64,000 bases of DNA from positions 1 through 64,000 of the forward strand of contig SKCR01018452.1 in NCBI GenBank assembly GCA_019454045.1, written 5' to 3'. Made by a program: the position numbers and the translations under genes. Below the pieces are notes generated by a model. The model was not told the origin of the DNA. It ran no database searches and saw only the letters and a list, made by a program, of their open reading frames with translations. Shown here piece after piece: positions 22,560-34,501 of this stretch. This stretch comes from Zanthoxylum bungeanum (Eukaryota; Streptophyta; Magnoliopsida; Sapindales; Rutaceae). Numbering within the stretch: position 1 is the first letter of the stretch; the number at the start of each line of letters is the position of its first letter.

Positions 22560-24199
22560 TGTTAGGATATATTCCCAATAGCATATTGTAATATGTAAAC
22601 GAGATTATATTTTAGGTAATAAACAATGTGGTTATTCTTTTATTAAAATATTGATTTTAAAGTTGCATATTATAAATTATCATGTATGCCCTTAGATACT
22701 TAATGTACTTTCAGATTTAGTGCATAAATATTATACACAATAGGATTTAAATATGAAATTAGTAATAATAAATAATCCTTAGAAAGGAAACAAAGACGGG
22801 CACTTTATTTGTCGTTTATCTACAGCCGCGGTCCATTCCATATTTCATGATGACTTTGATCCGGGTTTGGTCATGTAGTGACATGGGAATGAAGGTATCT
22901 TATATGATGCGATCATATAGGACTGGACCAAGAGAGAAATGAATTTCATTTAATATCTGTTAAACAAAGAAATTCGTATCAGTCTAATAGATCATCATAT
23001 ATAGGTTTATCTTAATTCTGAGTTTACTATGAAGTCCTGCATGGCAAGCTATGTCTTTTGATTTAAAAAGGTAAGGTTGGTGAAGCAATCCCGACTAATA
23101 GCTACGTATTTTGGGGACATGATTTTGTGTGTAGCTGGGGACGGTTTACATAGATATGGAATCCACTCCTTTTTGTGAGACGTAGATGAGTATCTTCCTT
23201 CAGGGTTGATACGGTACTTAAACAGTTAGAGCGATCAAGTCTTTCTATTACGAATAAAAAGATTAATATTCATAATAGTTATGAATAAATCGTTCATTAG
23301 AGAATTAATAGTACTTATGGCACAAAATAATTAGAGGGTATAACTTACATTATGACCCGGCTCTAATTATGAGATACTCGTGGAGGGTCAATCTGTATCC
23401 AGTGATTATATCGGTGGACACCGTTGACTTTCGGTATAAAATATATATGCAGTAACGAGAGTGCAGCTTTAGGTTTTTAGTGGAATAACCTAAAGTTAAT
23501 AATTCAGAATATTTAATTAAAGAGTTTTAATTAATATTTCGAGATTATTGGAGCTCGGAATTGTAGGTCCATTTGGTCCCCGTGTTAGCTCGTTACACTA
23601 TAGGAATCAATGGAATAATTGGATAGTCCAATTATGAACTCACTTGAAAAATATTAAATAATTGAGAATTATTTATTGATATAATTATTAATTTGATTAA
23701 TAATTATATAATGTCACACTTTGAAAATATATATTAAAATGTTTAATATATAGTTTTTATATTAATGATTATTAGGTTATCATTTAATATAGGATTTGAT
23801 TTTTAAATTAAATTTTATTTAAGTCAAAATCAAATATGTAATTTATATCATGATATAAGTTAAATGTTAAATTTTAATTTCAAATTAAATGATATTTGAT
23901 ATTATATTTAATTTTGAAATTAATAATTTTGTTGTGACAAAAATGTCATTGGCCCATATTTATATGTGTGGTTAGGGTTAGAGCTAATTTTGTAAATGTA
24001 CATTTAATTAACCTAGACCCTAGATATAAATTGGATGTTTTTCTCTTCACATTCCAACCCTAGCCACTTTCTCATCTTTTCAATGAGATTGTAAATGAGA
24101 GAAAAGAGAGGAAAAACAATAGTAATGAAATTTTTCTCAAGAAAAATTTCATGGAAGAGAGTTAATCCGATCCCACCCTCACGGATTTCTGGTGGTGAG
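22560..24199 (+). mobile_element. Family-III copia LTR, partial (plus strand)
   Basis: It starts TGTTAGGATATATTCCC and follows the same word order as the family-III LTRs read on their own strand: GTCCATTCCATA, GATCCGGG-TTGGTCATGTAGTGACATGGGAATG, ATATAGGACTGGAC. A TATA-like AGATATAAATTGG lies near 24013-24025, followed by a CTCTTCACATTCCAACCCTAGCC leader-like stretch. No polypurine tract or coding sequence adjoins its left edge, and its right end is unclear. It may be a solo or truncated LTR. The stretch 23640-23940 is very AT-rich. Confidence 0.6.
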
Positions 24200-24737
24200 T
24201 CATAACAATCGAGTGGTTGACCCAATCGTTGACAACACACATGGATCACGGCAGCAACATTCAGAAGTTGTATTAGCTCACTTACATCAACTGACCATCA
24301 CCAATTGCATGTTTGATCATTCAATCGCATGCCCCAAAAGGGATAACATGCAGCTCAGGAATCTGATCAATGTATGCGCATGTATTGTTATCATGATGAT
24401 GGGCGTGCGTGATAAAAATTGATCAATATGTGTGCATGTATTATCACACATAGGAATTAATCAAAGTGAGTGAAACACATGTATGGTCGGTGATGATAAT
24501 TAATGGTAGATCAACAGTCACAGAGCATCACTGGAAATGCGGTTTTGATCAAGTGCGCATGTGGCGCACTTGGTAAATTATCCATAACGTGTGAATGGCT
24601 TCATATGATGTTGGAAGGCGAACAGTCACATCACTTCACAGGTACGTGCGTGACTGGTTCTGGCTCCATGGCTGTGCGTGTGACTGGTTCTGGGTTCAAG
24701 GCTTGAGCGTTCGGCAGTTAATAAAATATGGGACTGT
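24200..24737. other. Unassigned block with short direct repeats
   Basis: It differs in composition from the neighbouring LTRs. Two local repeats are visible: GATCAATGTATGCGCATGTATT (24365) resembles a word at 24420, and GTGACTGGTTCTGG recurs about 32 bp apart (24650 and 24682). Plus-strand open frames (24192-24422, 24503-24706, 24595-24795) have no recognisable domain, and the last runs into the inserted LTR. It is the target in which Copia-II-1 inserted. Confidence 0.4.
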
Positions 24738-24742
24738 TCGGA
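24738..24742. repeat. Target-site duplication of Copia-II-1 (left, TCGGA)
   Basis: TCGGA precedes the 3' LTR and is repeated exactly at 53939-53943 after the 5' LTR, 29 kb away. This proves that both ends belong to one insertion. Confidence 0.9.
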
Positions 24743-26698
24743 TGTTGGGTTCTAATGAACAAACCAAGATCATTTTAAGCATGAAAGAAGTGTAAATACG
24801 AAATGAGGTATAGCGGAATTATACTTACAAAGATCGGTTATAGGATGTGTAGAGTTCAAAAAATTTTCTTCCTTTGAAGTTGCTCCAAGCTCGTCCAATG
24901 TTGAGTGTCAAGCTCCAAGCTTTGAAGAATGGATTCCAAACTCTTGGGAAATGTTTCCCTATCACCTTTGTATAATCTTTGATGTGCTAGCAATGGAGAA
25001 ATTTACAACAAAATTCACCTTGTTCTTCTTGTAACTCTCGGCCAAGCCAAGATTTGGAGAGGGAGAGCTCTTTTCACGCCAATGAGAGAGAGAGGGAAAA
25101 ATTGAAATGTGTTGACTTGTAATTTTTAATTTCCAAAATCAAAAGCCATATACCAAAATCAAAGTTTGGTAAAAGTCAACACCAAATCAAGCTTGAGTGT
25201 TTTAGAAGTCATCACCAAAATCTTCACTAACTTCCGTCACCAAAAAGTGATGAGATGACAAGTGATGTGACTTGTGGGCCCCATTTTAATTCAAAATACG
25301 AGTGTAGCCGCAAACACATTCCGGGCTCGGGTTCGTTAATTCCGAATTAACGAACTTTCCATTGCGACTTAATTAAATCAAATTTAATTAAATAATAATG
25401 TCTCGAAAAATTATTATTAAAGTCGTTCGCGAATTAATTCTAAATTAATTCGTTTGCCCGAATTAAAATCCAATTTTAATTCCGTTATGGAATCTAATTT
25501 CATTTAATATATCGAATATATTATTTTATCGATTAATTCCAAATTAATCATTCTCTCTCTATTAATGAATTTTATCCCAGATAAAATCTTGCCGTAATTA
25601 ATCCTAGATTAATTTTCTCTCTCTACTAATTAATCACAAATTAATTATGTTCGAGTCATACGTCATCGGTGAATCTTCGGGAAGCGACCCATAAGATCTC
25701 TGGATATGTTGGTAGTAAATTCGGTCGTCGGACTATCCGAACATGTGCGTATCCGATACCACATTCTTACCGATTTACGAGACATGGTTGGCTTCTAGCA
25801 AAGCGCCATGCCTACCCAATTCTCTAGAAATATTCTTTAAGGAATATATAATCTATAACAGACGTAGTATACGTAGTATTGCGTATTGCGTATTGCGATC
25901 CAGTATCAGATGTCACATGCAAGGCCTGAGGCTGGAATAGTGTCTGCCCCGTACGAAGCATATATCAGATCACAAACAACTAGTCTCTATAATCAGATAA
26001 TCATGACCTTGTCATATTATCCCGATAGTTGCAACATAATAGAGAACCAGTTATGTATCCCTGCATGATCATCATCTCCATATGACTGAAGTGATACTTC
26101 TGTCTTGACATCACACCCAATACACTACGATTCTCAATAAACCCAGAAGAGGCGTACTCAGAACCTGTTAAAGTCCCGGACGACCAAAACCAAAGTGTAT
26201 TGATTGTCGAAAGTACTAGCGATGCAAGTCTCAGGTTAAGACCAAATACACCTACCCTGATGCAAATTCCCATAGACGCATAGTCATACTACCAATGGGA
26301 TTCCACGGGGTCTATCCAGAGCGAAGCTGTTTTCGTACCATCGGCAAACATAACCTCCTATCACACTTGCATAAGTATCCAATATTTAAATATATGAGAA
26401 CTATGTTGTTACGCTTCCATAACAAGCACAAGTGCAATACTAGTCTATTCCGCATCATCGATGTCCAGTCTCGATAATACTACGACTAGGGATATTTAAT
26501 GATTAAACCTTTTTGGATTGATATTGTCTCATATCTTATTAATCTGGAACTAATCATAAAGACTTTTATCATTTATATGTTCAAGTAATCAAATTACAAA
26601 ATGATAAAATAACAATTTCCATTGTCACACAGTTAATTTGTACAAAAACCACAATGTCTTTTACAAATAGTGACGTTATGGGTCATAATTGTCCAACA
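24743..26698 (-). mobile_element. 3' LTR of Copia-II-1
   Basis: 1,956 bp with ends TGTTGGGTTC…AATTGTCCAACA. On the minus strand it begins TGTTGGACAATTATGACCC directly after the polypurine tract. It carries the dense hairpin array at 25331-25650. The frame of any ORF here is accidental. It retains a 485-bp segment (26068-26552) that the 5' LTR has lost. Confidence 0.9.
25331..25650. repeat. Array of about ten short hairpins with triloops (Copia-II-1 3' LTR)
   Basis: Consecutive inverted repeats with different stems include: arm GTTCGTTAATT at 25331 (11-bp perfect stem, loop CCG); TTAATTAAAT at 25369 (10 bp, CAA); AATAATAAT at 25391 (9 bp, 10-nt loop); CGAATTAATT at 25430 (10 bp, CTA); GAATTAAAAT at 25460 (10 bp, CCA). 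After 25500 come TAATATAT (CGA), GATTAATT (CCA), ATTTTATC (CCA) and AATTAATC (CTA). Equivalent arrays are at 29516-29834, 37325-37635 and 53068-53385. Confidence 0.9.
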
Positions 26699-26711
26699 AT
26701 CTCCCACTTGG
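26699..26711 (-). other. Polypurine tract of Copia-II-1
   Basis: On the minus strand CCAAGTGGGAGAT directly precedes the LTR start TGTTGGACAATT, the standard plus-strand priming position in copia elements. Confidence 0.85.
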
Positions 26712-26712
26712 A

Positions 26713-27220
26713 CTATAGCCAGTCACTCAAGCATCTAACACCTGAACTATGTACATGTCGCTCAAAATTTTGCTGAGGAATAGCTTTCGTCAGCGGATCT
26801 GCAATGTTGTCCTCTGATGCGACCTTCTCGATCTTCACATCGCCACAATGTATGATCTCACAAATAAGATGGAAACATCGAAGAACAAGCTTGGATCGTT
26901 GATGAGACCGCGGTTCCTTAGCCTGCGTTATTGCCCCTTTATTGTCACAATACAATGGAACGACTCAGCTGCTAACGGAACTACTCATAATCCAATTAGG
27001 AATTTACGGATCCAAACTGCCTCTTTTGCTGCTTCAGCTGAAGCAATATATTCCGCTTCTGTTGTTGAATCGGCAACAGTCTCTTGCTTGGAAGATTTCC
27101 AGCTTACTGCTCCGTTGTTCAAACAAAGTATGTACCCAGATTGTGATTTACAGTCGTCTTTATTGGTTTGGAAACTTGCATCTGTAAACCCAATTACCTC
27201 AAGTTCTCCATCTCCATAGA
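26713..27220 (-). pseudogene. Copia-II-1 RNase H region
   Basis: Read from 27220 down, the text gives GYTDASFQTNKDDCKSQSGY, AVSWKSSKQETVADSTTEAE and EAAKEAVWIRKFLIGL, a copia RNase H. A stop and frameshift follow near 26960. An open end piece (26713-26955) carries CDNKGAITQAKEPRSHQRSK and VASEDNIADPLTKAIPQQNF, the typical C-terminus just before the polypurine tract. The enzyme would remove RNA from the RNA-DNA hybrid. Confidence 0.85.
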
Positions 27221-28348
27221 TTAAAAAAGCATCCTTGCTCGTCTAAGATACTTAAGGATGTTCTTAACCGCCATCCAGTGACCATCACCTGGATCGGCTT
27301 GATAGCGACTACACATGCTCAAAGCATAGGAGACATCAGGCCGCGTACATATCATGGCATACATGATCGATCTGACTACCGAAGCGAGCGGGATCCGACT
27401 CATGTTATCTCTCTCATCTTTAGTTTTAGAACACATGTCCTTAGATAGAGTGACTCCATGTGACACTGGCAACAGTCCACTCTTAGACTGTTCCATGTTG
27501 AATCTCTTCAACACTTTTTCAATGTACGTACTCTGGGAGAGTCCAAGCAGCTTTCTAGATCTATCCCGGTAGATTTTTTTTCCCAGAATAAATGCTGCTT
27601 CTCTCAGATCTTTCATGGAGAATTTTAATGAAAGCCAAGCTTTCACAAATTGTAGCATGGGAATGTCATTGCCAATAAGTAATACATCATCAACGTAAAG
27701 GACAATGAATGTTAGTGCGCTCCCACTAACCTTCTTATATACAGAATTATTGTCCTCATTATGAACGAAATCATATTCTTTTATGATCTCATCAAAACGT
27801 TGGTTCCAAGAACGCGATTCTTGCGTCAATCCATAAATGGATCGATTTAAGTTGCAAACCTTGTTCGTATGTTTTGGTACGAAAAAACCGTCGGGCTGTT
27901 GCATATAAACATCCTCCAAAAGGTTTCTGTTAAGGAAAGCGGTTTTGACGTCCATCTGCCATATCTCGTAATCGAAATATGCAGCAATAGCAAGCACAAT
28001 CCGAATGGATTTAATCATGGCAATAGGTGAAAAAGTTTCGTCGTAATCGACATCATGTCATTGACGATACCCATTCTATACAAGCCTATCTTTGTACGTT
28101 TGTATGATGCCATCCATGTCGGTCTTCCCCTTGAAGACCCATTTGCAACCAATAGGCTTTACGCCTTCTGGTGCATTAACCAGTGTCCAAACTTAGTTGG
28201 TGTACATGGAATCCATTTTGGATTTCATGGCATCTTGCCATAAACCGGAGTCGATACATTGTATCGCTTCCTCATATGTAGCCGGTTTGTCTTCTTCAAT
28301 AAGATTAATATCCACATGAAGTGAGATCAGAAACCCATACCTCTCAGG
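27221..28348 (-). pseudogene. Copia-II-1 reverse transcriptase
   Basis: A 265-residue open piece (27221-28018) has QMDVKTAFLNRNLLEDVYMQ with the first catalytic Asp, RSIYGLTQESRSW, and YVDD at residues 108-111 (FIVLYVDDVLLIGND), so its catalytic residues are present. The N-terminal part (28019-28348) still reads IGCKWVFKGKTDMDGIIQTY and VDYDETFSPIAM but has at least three stops. It is the polymerase that copies element RNA into cDNA. It is broken as a whole. Confidence 0.88.
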
Positions 28349-28808
28349 TTATTTTCTGACTCTCTCCGATCTACGCGGTTCTTGTGTATTCGAAGATTGT
28401 GGTACAGTCTCATCCCTGATGAACTGTTCGTGTTCCGTTAAGGATTCTATGCCAGAAACAATATCACTCCGATTTTCTTCGAGTTCTACTTTCCTCCCAC
28501 TAACCACTGCATTTAGGAACTCTTTATCAAGGAAAACCGCATGTAGAGCAACAAATACTTTGTTCTCTTGTGGGTTGTAGAAGTAATATCCTTTGGTTTC
28601 CCTAGGATAACCTACAAATAGGCATTTATCTGATTTAGGTTCAAGTTTGGTACCAGCCAAACGTTTAACGTATGCCCAACAACCCCAAATCTTCAGGAAT
28701 GAGAAACCTGATTTCTTTCCTGTCCATATCTCATACGGAGTCTGTTGAACAGACTTTGACGGAACCTTATTCAAAATTAGTATTACACTGTTTAATGCAT
28801 ATCCCCAG
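28349..28808 (-). pseudogene. Copia-II-1 integrase C-terminal part and linker (segment 1)
   Basis: Open piece 28349-28774 reads MNKVPSKSVQQTPYEIWTGK, then WGCWAYVKRLAGTKLEPKSD and CLFVGYPRETKGYYFYNPQE, the integrase C-terminal region of copia elements, followed by the variable linker ending RRSERVRK. The upstream words for WGYAL are cut at 28808 by the insertion of Copia-II-2. The sequence resumes at 38688. Confidence 0.88.
28804..28808. repeat. Target-site duplication of Copia-II-2 (left, CCCAG)
   Basis: CCCAG before the left LTR is repeated exactly at 38683-38687 after the right LTR. Confidence 0.92.
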
Positions 28809-30888
28809 TGTTAGAGTTTCTACGGCCCCGAGGATCGATTAACAAACATAAAATAAACATGTGAATACATCACAGAGTTGCGGAATACTCACATCGATCG
28901 GTTGAGCGACGCGAAAATGAACAAAAATTCTTTTATGCTCACTGTCATGGTCACGGCAGTTCACTGCAATGGTGTCCTCCATTTTCGGTTTTGGATCATC
29001 TTCGTCAAGCTCCAAGCTTCGTCAAATGATTCCAAGCTCATGGGTGGACTTTCCTATCACCTTCGCATGTCTCTCGGAGTGCTAGCTCTTGACGATTTTG
29101 CCACAAAATCACCACACTTTTGCTTCCCTTGCTCACGATTTTGCCCAGAAAACCAGTGAAGAAAATGGCCTAAATGCCGAGAGAGAGAGATGAAGAAATT
29201 TGGCTCCAATTCGTGAGCCAAGGAGAGAGAGAGATGAAAATGTGTAATTAATAATTGTTTTCTAAAAACAATTAAACATATACAACTTTTGATTTTCAAA
29301 AAATCAAGCCATAAATGCTTGCCAACTACTCACATCAACTTCCATCAGTCAATGAGTAGTGACTGGCGTCAATCACTCAAAGTGAAAGACATCTATCACT
29401 TGATTGACGAATGATGTGACGCTAGATACGACTAGCGATTTGACGCTTGATTTGACTTGCGTGCCGCACTCGAATTCGAAATGCGAATGCACTCGCAAAC
29501 AATCCCGGGCTCGGGTTCGTTAATTCCAAATTAACGAATTTTCCGTTGCGTCGTAATTAAATCTAATTTAATTAAATAATCATGCCTAGCATAATTATTA
29601 TTCACATCGCTAACGAATTAATTCTAAATCAACTCGTTTGCCCGAATTAAAATCTAATTTTAATTCCGCGTCGAAATCTAATTTCGTTTAACATATCGAA
29701 TATATTAATTTATCGATTAATTCCAAATTAATCGTTATCTCTCTTTAAATGATATTTTATCCCAGATAAAAAATATCTCTGTAAGTAATCCCAGATTAAT
29801 TTTCTCTCTCATCATTAATTAATCCCAGATTAATAAAGTGCGAGTCATACGTCATTGGTGAATCTTCGGGAAGCGACCCATGAGATCCCCGGATATGTTG
29901 GCAGTAAATTCGGTCGTCGGACTATCTGAACACGTAATTACCTAGTACTACGTTTATACCGATTTACAAGACAAGGTTGGCTTCTAGCAAAGCGCCATGC
30001 CTACCCAATTCTCCAGAAATATCCTTACAGGAATATAAGGATCTATATCAGGCGTAGTATACGTAGTATTGCGTATCTTGATCCAGCATCGGATGATCAC
30101 GTGCTAGGCCTGGGGCTAGAATTGTGTCTGCCCCGTACGAAACACATATCGGATATTTGGTAACTGGTCTCTATAATCGGATATAGATGACCTAGTCATA
30201 ATATCCCGATAGTTGCAACATTTAAGAGAACCAGTCCCGTATCCTACGTGACCATCATCTCCATATGACTGGAGTGATACTTCCGTCTTGACATCACACC
30301 CAACACACTACGATTCTAGATATACCCAGAAGAGGCGTACACAGAAACTGGTTAAAGCCCTGGACGACCAAACCCAAAGTATATTGATTGTCGCAAGTAT
30401 TAGTGGTGCAAGTCTCAAGTTAAGACCAAATACACCTACCCTGATTTCGGACTTCCATAGACACATAGTCATACTACCAATGGAATTCCGATGGGTCTAT
30501 CCAGAGCGAAGCTGTTTCCCGTACCATCGGTAAAACACAACCTCCTATTACAATTGCATGAGTATCATATACCCAAATATATGAGAACTATGCCGTTTGT
30601 GCCCTTACAACGCTCACAAGTGTAATACTAGTCTTTTACGCATTTATCGATGTCCTATCTCGATAATACTCTAACTAGGGATATTTAATGATTAATCCTT
30701 CGTGGACTGATACTGTCTCATATCATTCTCAATCCAGGAAGTAATCATATGGACCTCATATCATTTATACATCTTGGTGATCTAATCACAAATGATAAGA
30801 GAGTAATCTCCTTTGTCACATAGTTAATTTGTACAACAACACCATGATCTGTACAAATAGTGACGCTATGGGTCATAATTGTCCAACA
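28809..30888 (-). mobile_element. 3' LTR of Copia-II-2
   Basis: 2,080 bp with TGTTAGAGTTTC…GTCCAACA ends. It carries the family-II hairpin array at 29516-29834, followed by the conserved distal part (words GTCATACGTCATTGGTGAATC and GGTTGGCTTCTAGCAAAGCG) also seen in the other family-II LTRs. Confidence 0.9.
29516..29834. repeat. Hairpin array in Copia-II-2 3' LTR
   Basis: Eleven hairpins in about 320 bp. The perfect ones include arms TTCGTTAATT (29516, loop CCA), TAATTAAAT (29554, CTA), GAATTAAAAT (29644, CTA), CGAAAT (29672, CTA), CGATTAATT (29714, CCA), TTTTATC (29755, CCA) and ATTAATC (29818, CCA). Others have one or two mismatches, for example 29577-29599 and 29613-29636. Confidence 0.9.
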
Positions 30889-30901
30889 ATCTCCCACTTG
30901 T
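30889..30901 (-). other. Polypurine tract of Copia-II-2
   Basis: Minus-strand ACAAGTGGGAGAT borders the 3' LTR start, one base different from the host element's tract. Confidence 0.8.
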
Positions 30902-33680
30902 CCTATAGTCAGTCACTCGAGTGTTTGACACCCGAACTATATACGGTTGGTCAAACTGCTGAGAAAAGGCTTTCGTCAGCGGATTGGCATGATTATCGTC
31001 TGATGCGATTTATACGATCATCACATCGCCATGATGTATGATCCGAACGAATCAGATGAATATCGAAGTATATATCTGGATCATTGATGAAACCATTAAT
31101 TCTTTAGCATGTGCTGAAGCCTAGCTCAACTGCTAACATAACTATATCTAATCTAATTAGATTTGTTATCGACCCAGAAGGCTTCTATTGCTGCCTCAGC
31201 TGCAGCAATAACCCGCATTTGTTGTTTATCCGGTAACAGTATCTTGCTTTGAAGATTTCCAGCTCACTGTTCCGTTATTCAAACTGTATAGTACCATTTG
31301 TAACTTATAGTCGTTTTACCGGTTTGGTAACTTGTAGCAGTGATCCCAGTCACTTCAAGTTATCCATCTCCATAGTATAAAACAACATCCTTAGATCTCT
31401 AAGATACTAAAGGATGTTCTTAACATCAATCCAGTGACTATCACTTGGATTGACCTGTTTGTGACTCCATATGCTCAAAGCGTATGAGACACCAGGTAAC
31501 GTACATTTTTCAATGTATGAATTCTCGGAGAGTTTTTCCGAAAGCCAAGCTTTCACCGATCGTTATTATGGGAATATCATTTCCAAGAAATGACATATTA
31601 TCATTATTTATAGGACATTTATTGTCAGTGCTCTCCCACTAACCCTCTTATATACACAAGAATCATTTCGTTTTGAATTAAATCATAAACTATTATGATT
31701 ACATCAAAACGATAATTTCAAGAACCTAATGCTTGCTTCAATCCAAACATGGATCGAATAACCTGCAAACCTTATTTGCTAGTTTTGGTACGAGAAAACC
31801 GTCAGGATGTTGTAAACATCCTCCAAAAGGTTTCCTTTGAAGGAAAGCGATTTTCCCGTTCAGCTGACATATTTCATAAATGAAACATGCAACGTTAGCA
31901 AGCATTATCCAAATGGATTTACCGTGGCAACAGGTAAAAGGTTGAATCGAAATCAACATAATGTTGATAACGATACCTTTCCGCTAAAAGCCTAGCTTTA
32001 TAAGTTGGTATGTTGCCATCCATGTATGTCTTCCTTGAAGACTTATAGTACCAATAGACACAATGCCTTGCGGTACAACAACTAGTGTCTAAACTAAGTT
32101 GATATACATGGAATCCATTTTGGACTTATGACACTTTGTCATAATAGGGAGTCGATACCTTGTATCACTTTCTCATACGTAGTCAGTTGGTTTACCTCAA
32201 TAAGATTGACATCTTTACGAGGTGAGATCAGAAACCCATACCCCAGGTTGTTTTCTGACTCTCTCCGACATACGCGGTTCTTGTGTATTCGAAGATTAAT
32301 GGTATAGTTTCATCCTTGATGAACTATTTGTGTTCTATTAAGGAATCGGTGCCTGGAATAGTATTACTCCGATTTTTATCGAGTTTTACTATCCTCCCAC
32401 TTACCACTGCATATAGGTATTCCTCTTAGGAAAACCGCATGGTGAGCAACAATAAAATTGTTCTCCTGTGTGTTGTATAAGTACTATACTTATGGTTTCC
32501 CTAGGATAACCTACAATTGGCACTTATCCAATTTGGGTTTTAGTTTGGTATCATCCAAACATATGCCTAGCATTCCCAAATTATCGGGAATGAGAAACTT
32601 GGTTTCTTTCCTGTTCATATCTAATATGAAGTTTGTCAAACAGATTTTTATGGAACCTTATTCTAAATAAGTTCTGCACTGTTTATGCTTATCCGTTGAA
32701 GGAAATGGTAGCTCAGAGCGACTCATGATTAGCCTTATCATGTCCAACAAAATTCGGTTACTCTCTGTTCGGACACACCGTCAAATTGACGTGTTCGGGG
32801 AAGAGTCCTCATTGAAAGAATACTATATTCTTTCAAGTATATAAGAAACTTATTGCTTAAGTATTTTCATCGTGGTCTAACCGTGACGATTTAATACTTT
32901 AGCCGATCTGTTTGTCTATTTCGTGTCGAAACTTTAAAAGTTTTCGATTTGTGTTCTTCAAAAGAAACACATAACCATTACGCGATGCCACATCCGTAAA
33001 GGTCACGAAATATTCATATCCACATCTAGCCTAGCTAGACATGGGCCCACTTGCTTCACTATGAACTAGGGCTAACAGATAGGTGGCATTTCCACTTTTA
33101 CCAAGTAAAGGTGTTATAGACACTTTGCCTAATAAACTAGATTCGTAGACTTTATTTGAGCAGAATCAAATCAGTCCGAGTACCCACTCTTCGAAAGTGT
33201 GGATATACGATTCTTGTTTAGATTGTGTCCCAAACAACAATGCCACAATATGTTTCTCCTGATCAAATCAGTTTGAGCTGTTTGTTTGTCATTTTATACG
33301 TTTGAGATTTATTTATATTCAAAATATAAATGCTTTTATTTCACATCAAATGTGTTTATCTCAATATCATCTTTATATAATAAAACACTTTAGTGTTCTA
33401 GAATATAAAGGTAAATCCGCAACGGATTAAACACTGATATAAAGATAATGTATCTAGTCAAACTAGTTACATTATAACAGTTTCCTAATTTAAGTACACA
33501 CCCGAAGGCAGTTCCTAAACTTAGGTATCTACGATTAAAACATCGACTTTCGTCCTGTTTCCGATTCGCAGATAAATCTCGATTGAAGTCAGTATCCTGT
33601 TCAAAACAGATTCTGAACATCAATACATATATTTTATGTTCCATACTAAGTATTTAGAATCTAATTTTAATACTAGTAGT
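30902..33680 (-). pseudogene. Copia-II-2 pol remnant
   Basis: Text matching Copia-II-1 RNase H, RT and integrase can be followed only in scraps. The clearest is 31738-31959, where IAFLQRKPFGG and HPDGFLVPKLANKVC correspond to TAFLNRNLLED and QPDGFFVPKHTNKVC. The RT region with YVDD is mostly deleted around 31510-31560. Integrase words recur at 32400-33200. Small insertions, deletions and stops are everywhere. No functional product is possible. Confidence 0.8.
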
Positions 33681-34130
33681 GAACATAATGTTGACAAACT
33701 TATTTGAAGTCGGAGCCAAGCCCGTCTTCAATTACTTCATGTCTGCCTTGTCCAAACGGCAGTCACGTTTCCGCGATCCCGTTTGCCACAATTTAGGCAG
33801 ACATTTTGGGATATGTCATTTTTCTTCCTATAAGATTATAATGATTATGCCTTTGCCCTTTTCCATATTCTAGTAGCCTTTGGCCAAGCCTCGGGTTTCT
33901 AGAATATCGAAGTAAAGTGCACCTTGCGCTACTTGCCATATTGCAAACTTTGACTTTGTCTCCATGAGAATAGCCAATAACTCTCCAAGAGTTATTATTG
34001 CAATTTTAGTACTTCTAAAATCTAAGTATAGATTTATGAAGATCCTTCAAGTTCAGTATCATACTTTAAGGATCTAATCCTTAGTTCTGATTAAGAAATT
34101 AAGGAGTCTACTGCGACAAGCTAAATGGAT
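33681..34130 (-). pseudogene. Copia-II-2 gag/zinc-knuckle remnant
   Basis: Around 33715-33800 the minus strand reads VCLNCGKRDRGNVTAVW, the start of the CCHC zinc knuckle whose second half is frameshifted; Copia-II-1 has VCLQCGKRGHWKRDC. The remaining gag is reduced to about 300 bp, against roughly 750 bp in Copia-II-1, so most of the capsid domain is deleted. Confidence 0.7.
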
Positions 34131-34353
34131 TAAGCACTAAAGTTATCATTACATAAATCTTCCAAAGATTATGCTCTACTATTTGCTTAACTCCGGGCTT
34201 AGGCATAATATGTTATTTTATCAAATAAAGTAACTTATTATTTTCCAGGACCATCCTGAAACTTTATTCCCAATTTGAAAAATTAAACCATTTAAATACA
34301 TTTTCCCTAGGATTATGTTTTAAATGTCAATCTTTCAATTTTATCTTGATTCT

Positions 34354-34501
34354 AATAGTCCAACTATTTAATCAACGATTTCAGGTACTTTAAATATAAT
34401 GATTATTATAGTCCAACTATATTAATCAACTATACTTTTAATTTGTTTGAATACAGTCCAACTGTTAATTAAAACAACAATTTAAATATTAGTCCAACTA
34501 A
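34354..34501. repeat. Series of hairpins with CCA loop in the leader
   Basis: Four perfect hairpins share the loop CCA and inner pairs AGT/ACT but have different outer pairs: arms AATAGT (34354), TATAGT (34407), ACAGT (34453) and TTAGT (34489). Similar ones occur in Copia-II-1 (for example ATTAGT near 50373) and Copia-II-3 (near 54277). Confidence 0.9.

Noticed and set aside
25331..25650. CRISPR-like array
   Set aside because: The units are hairpins with different sequences, not identical repeats with unique spacers, and the genome is a plant's.
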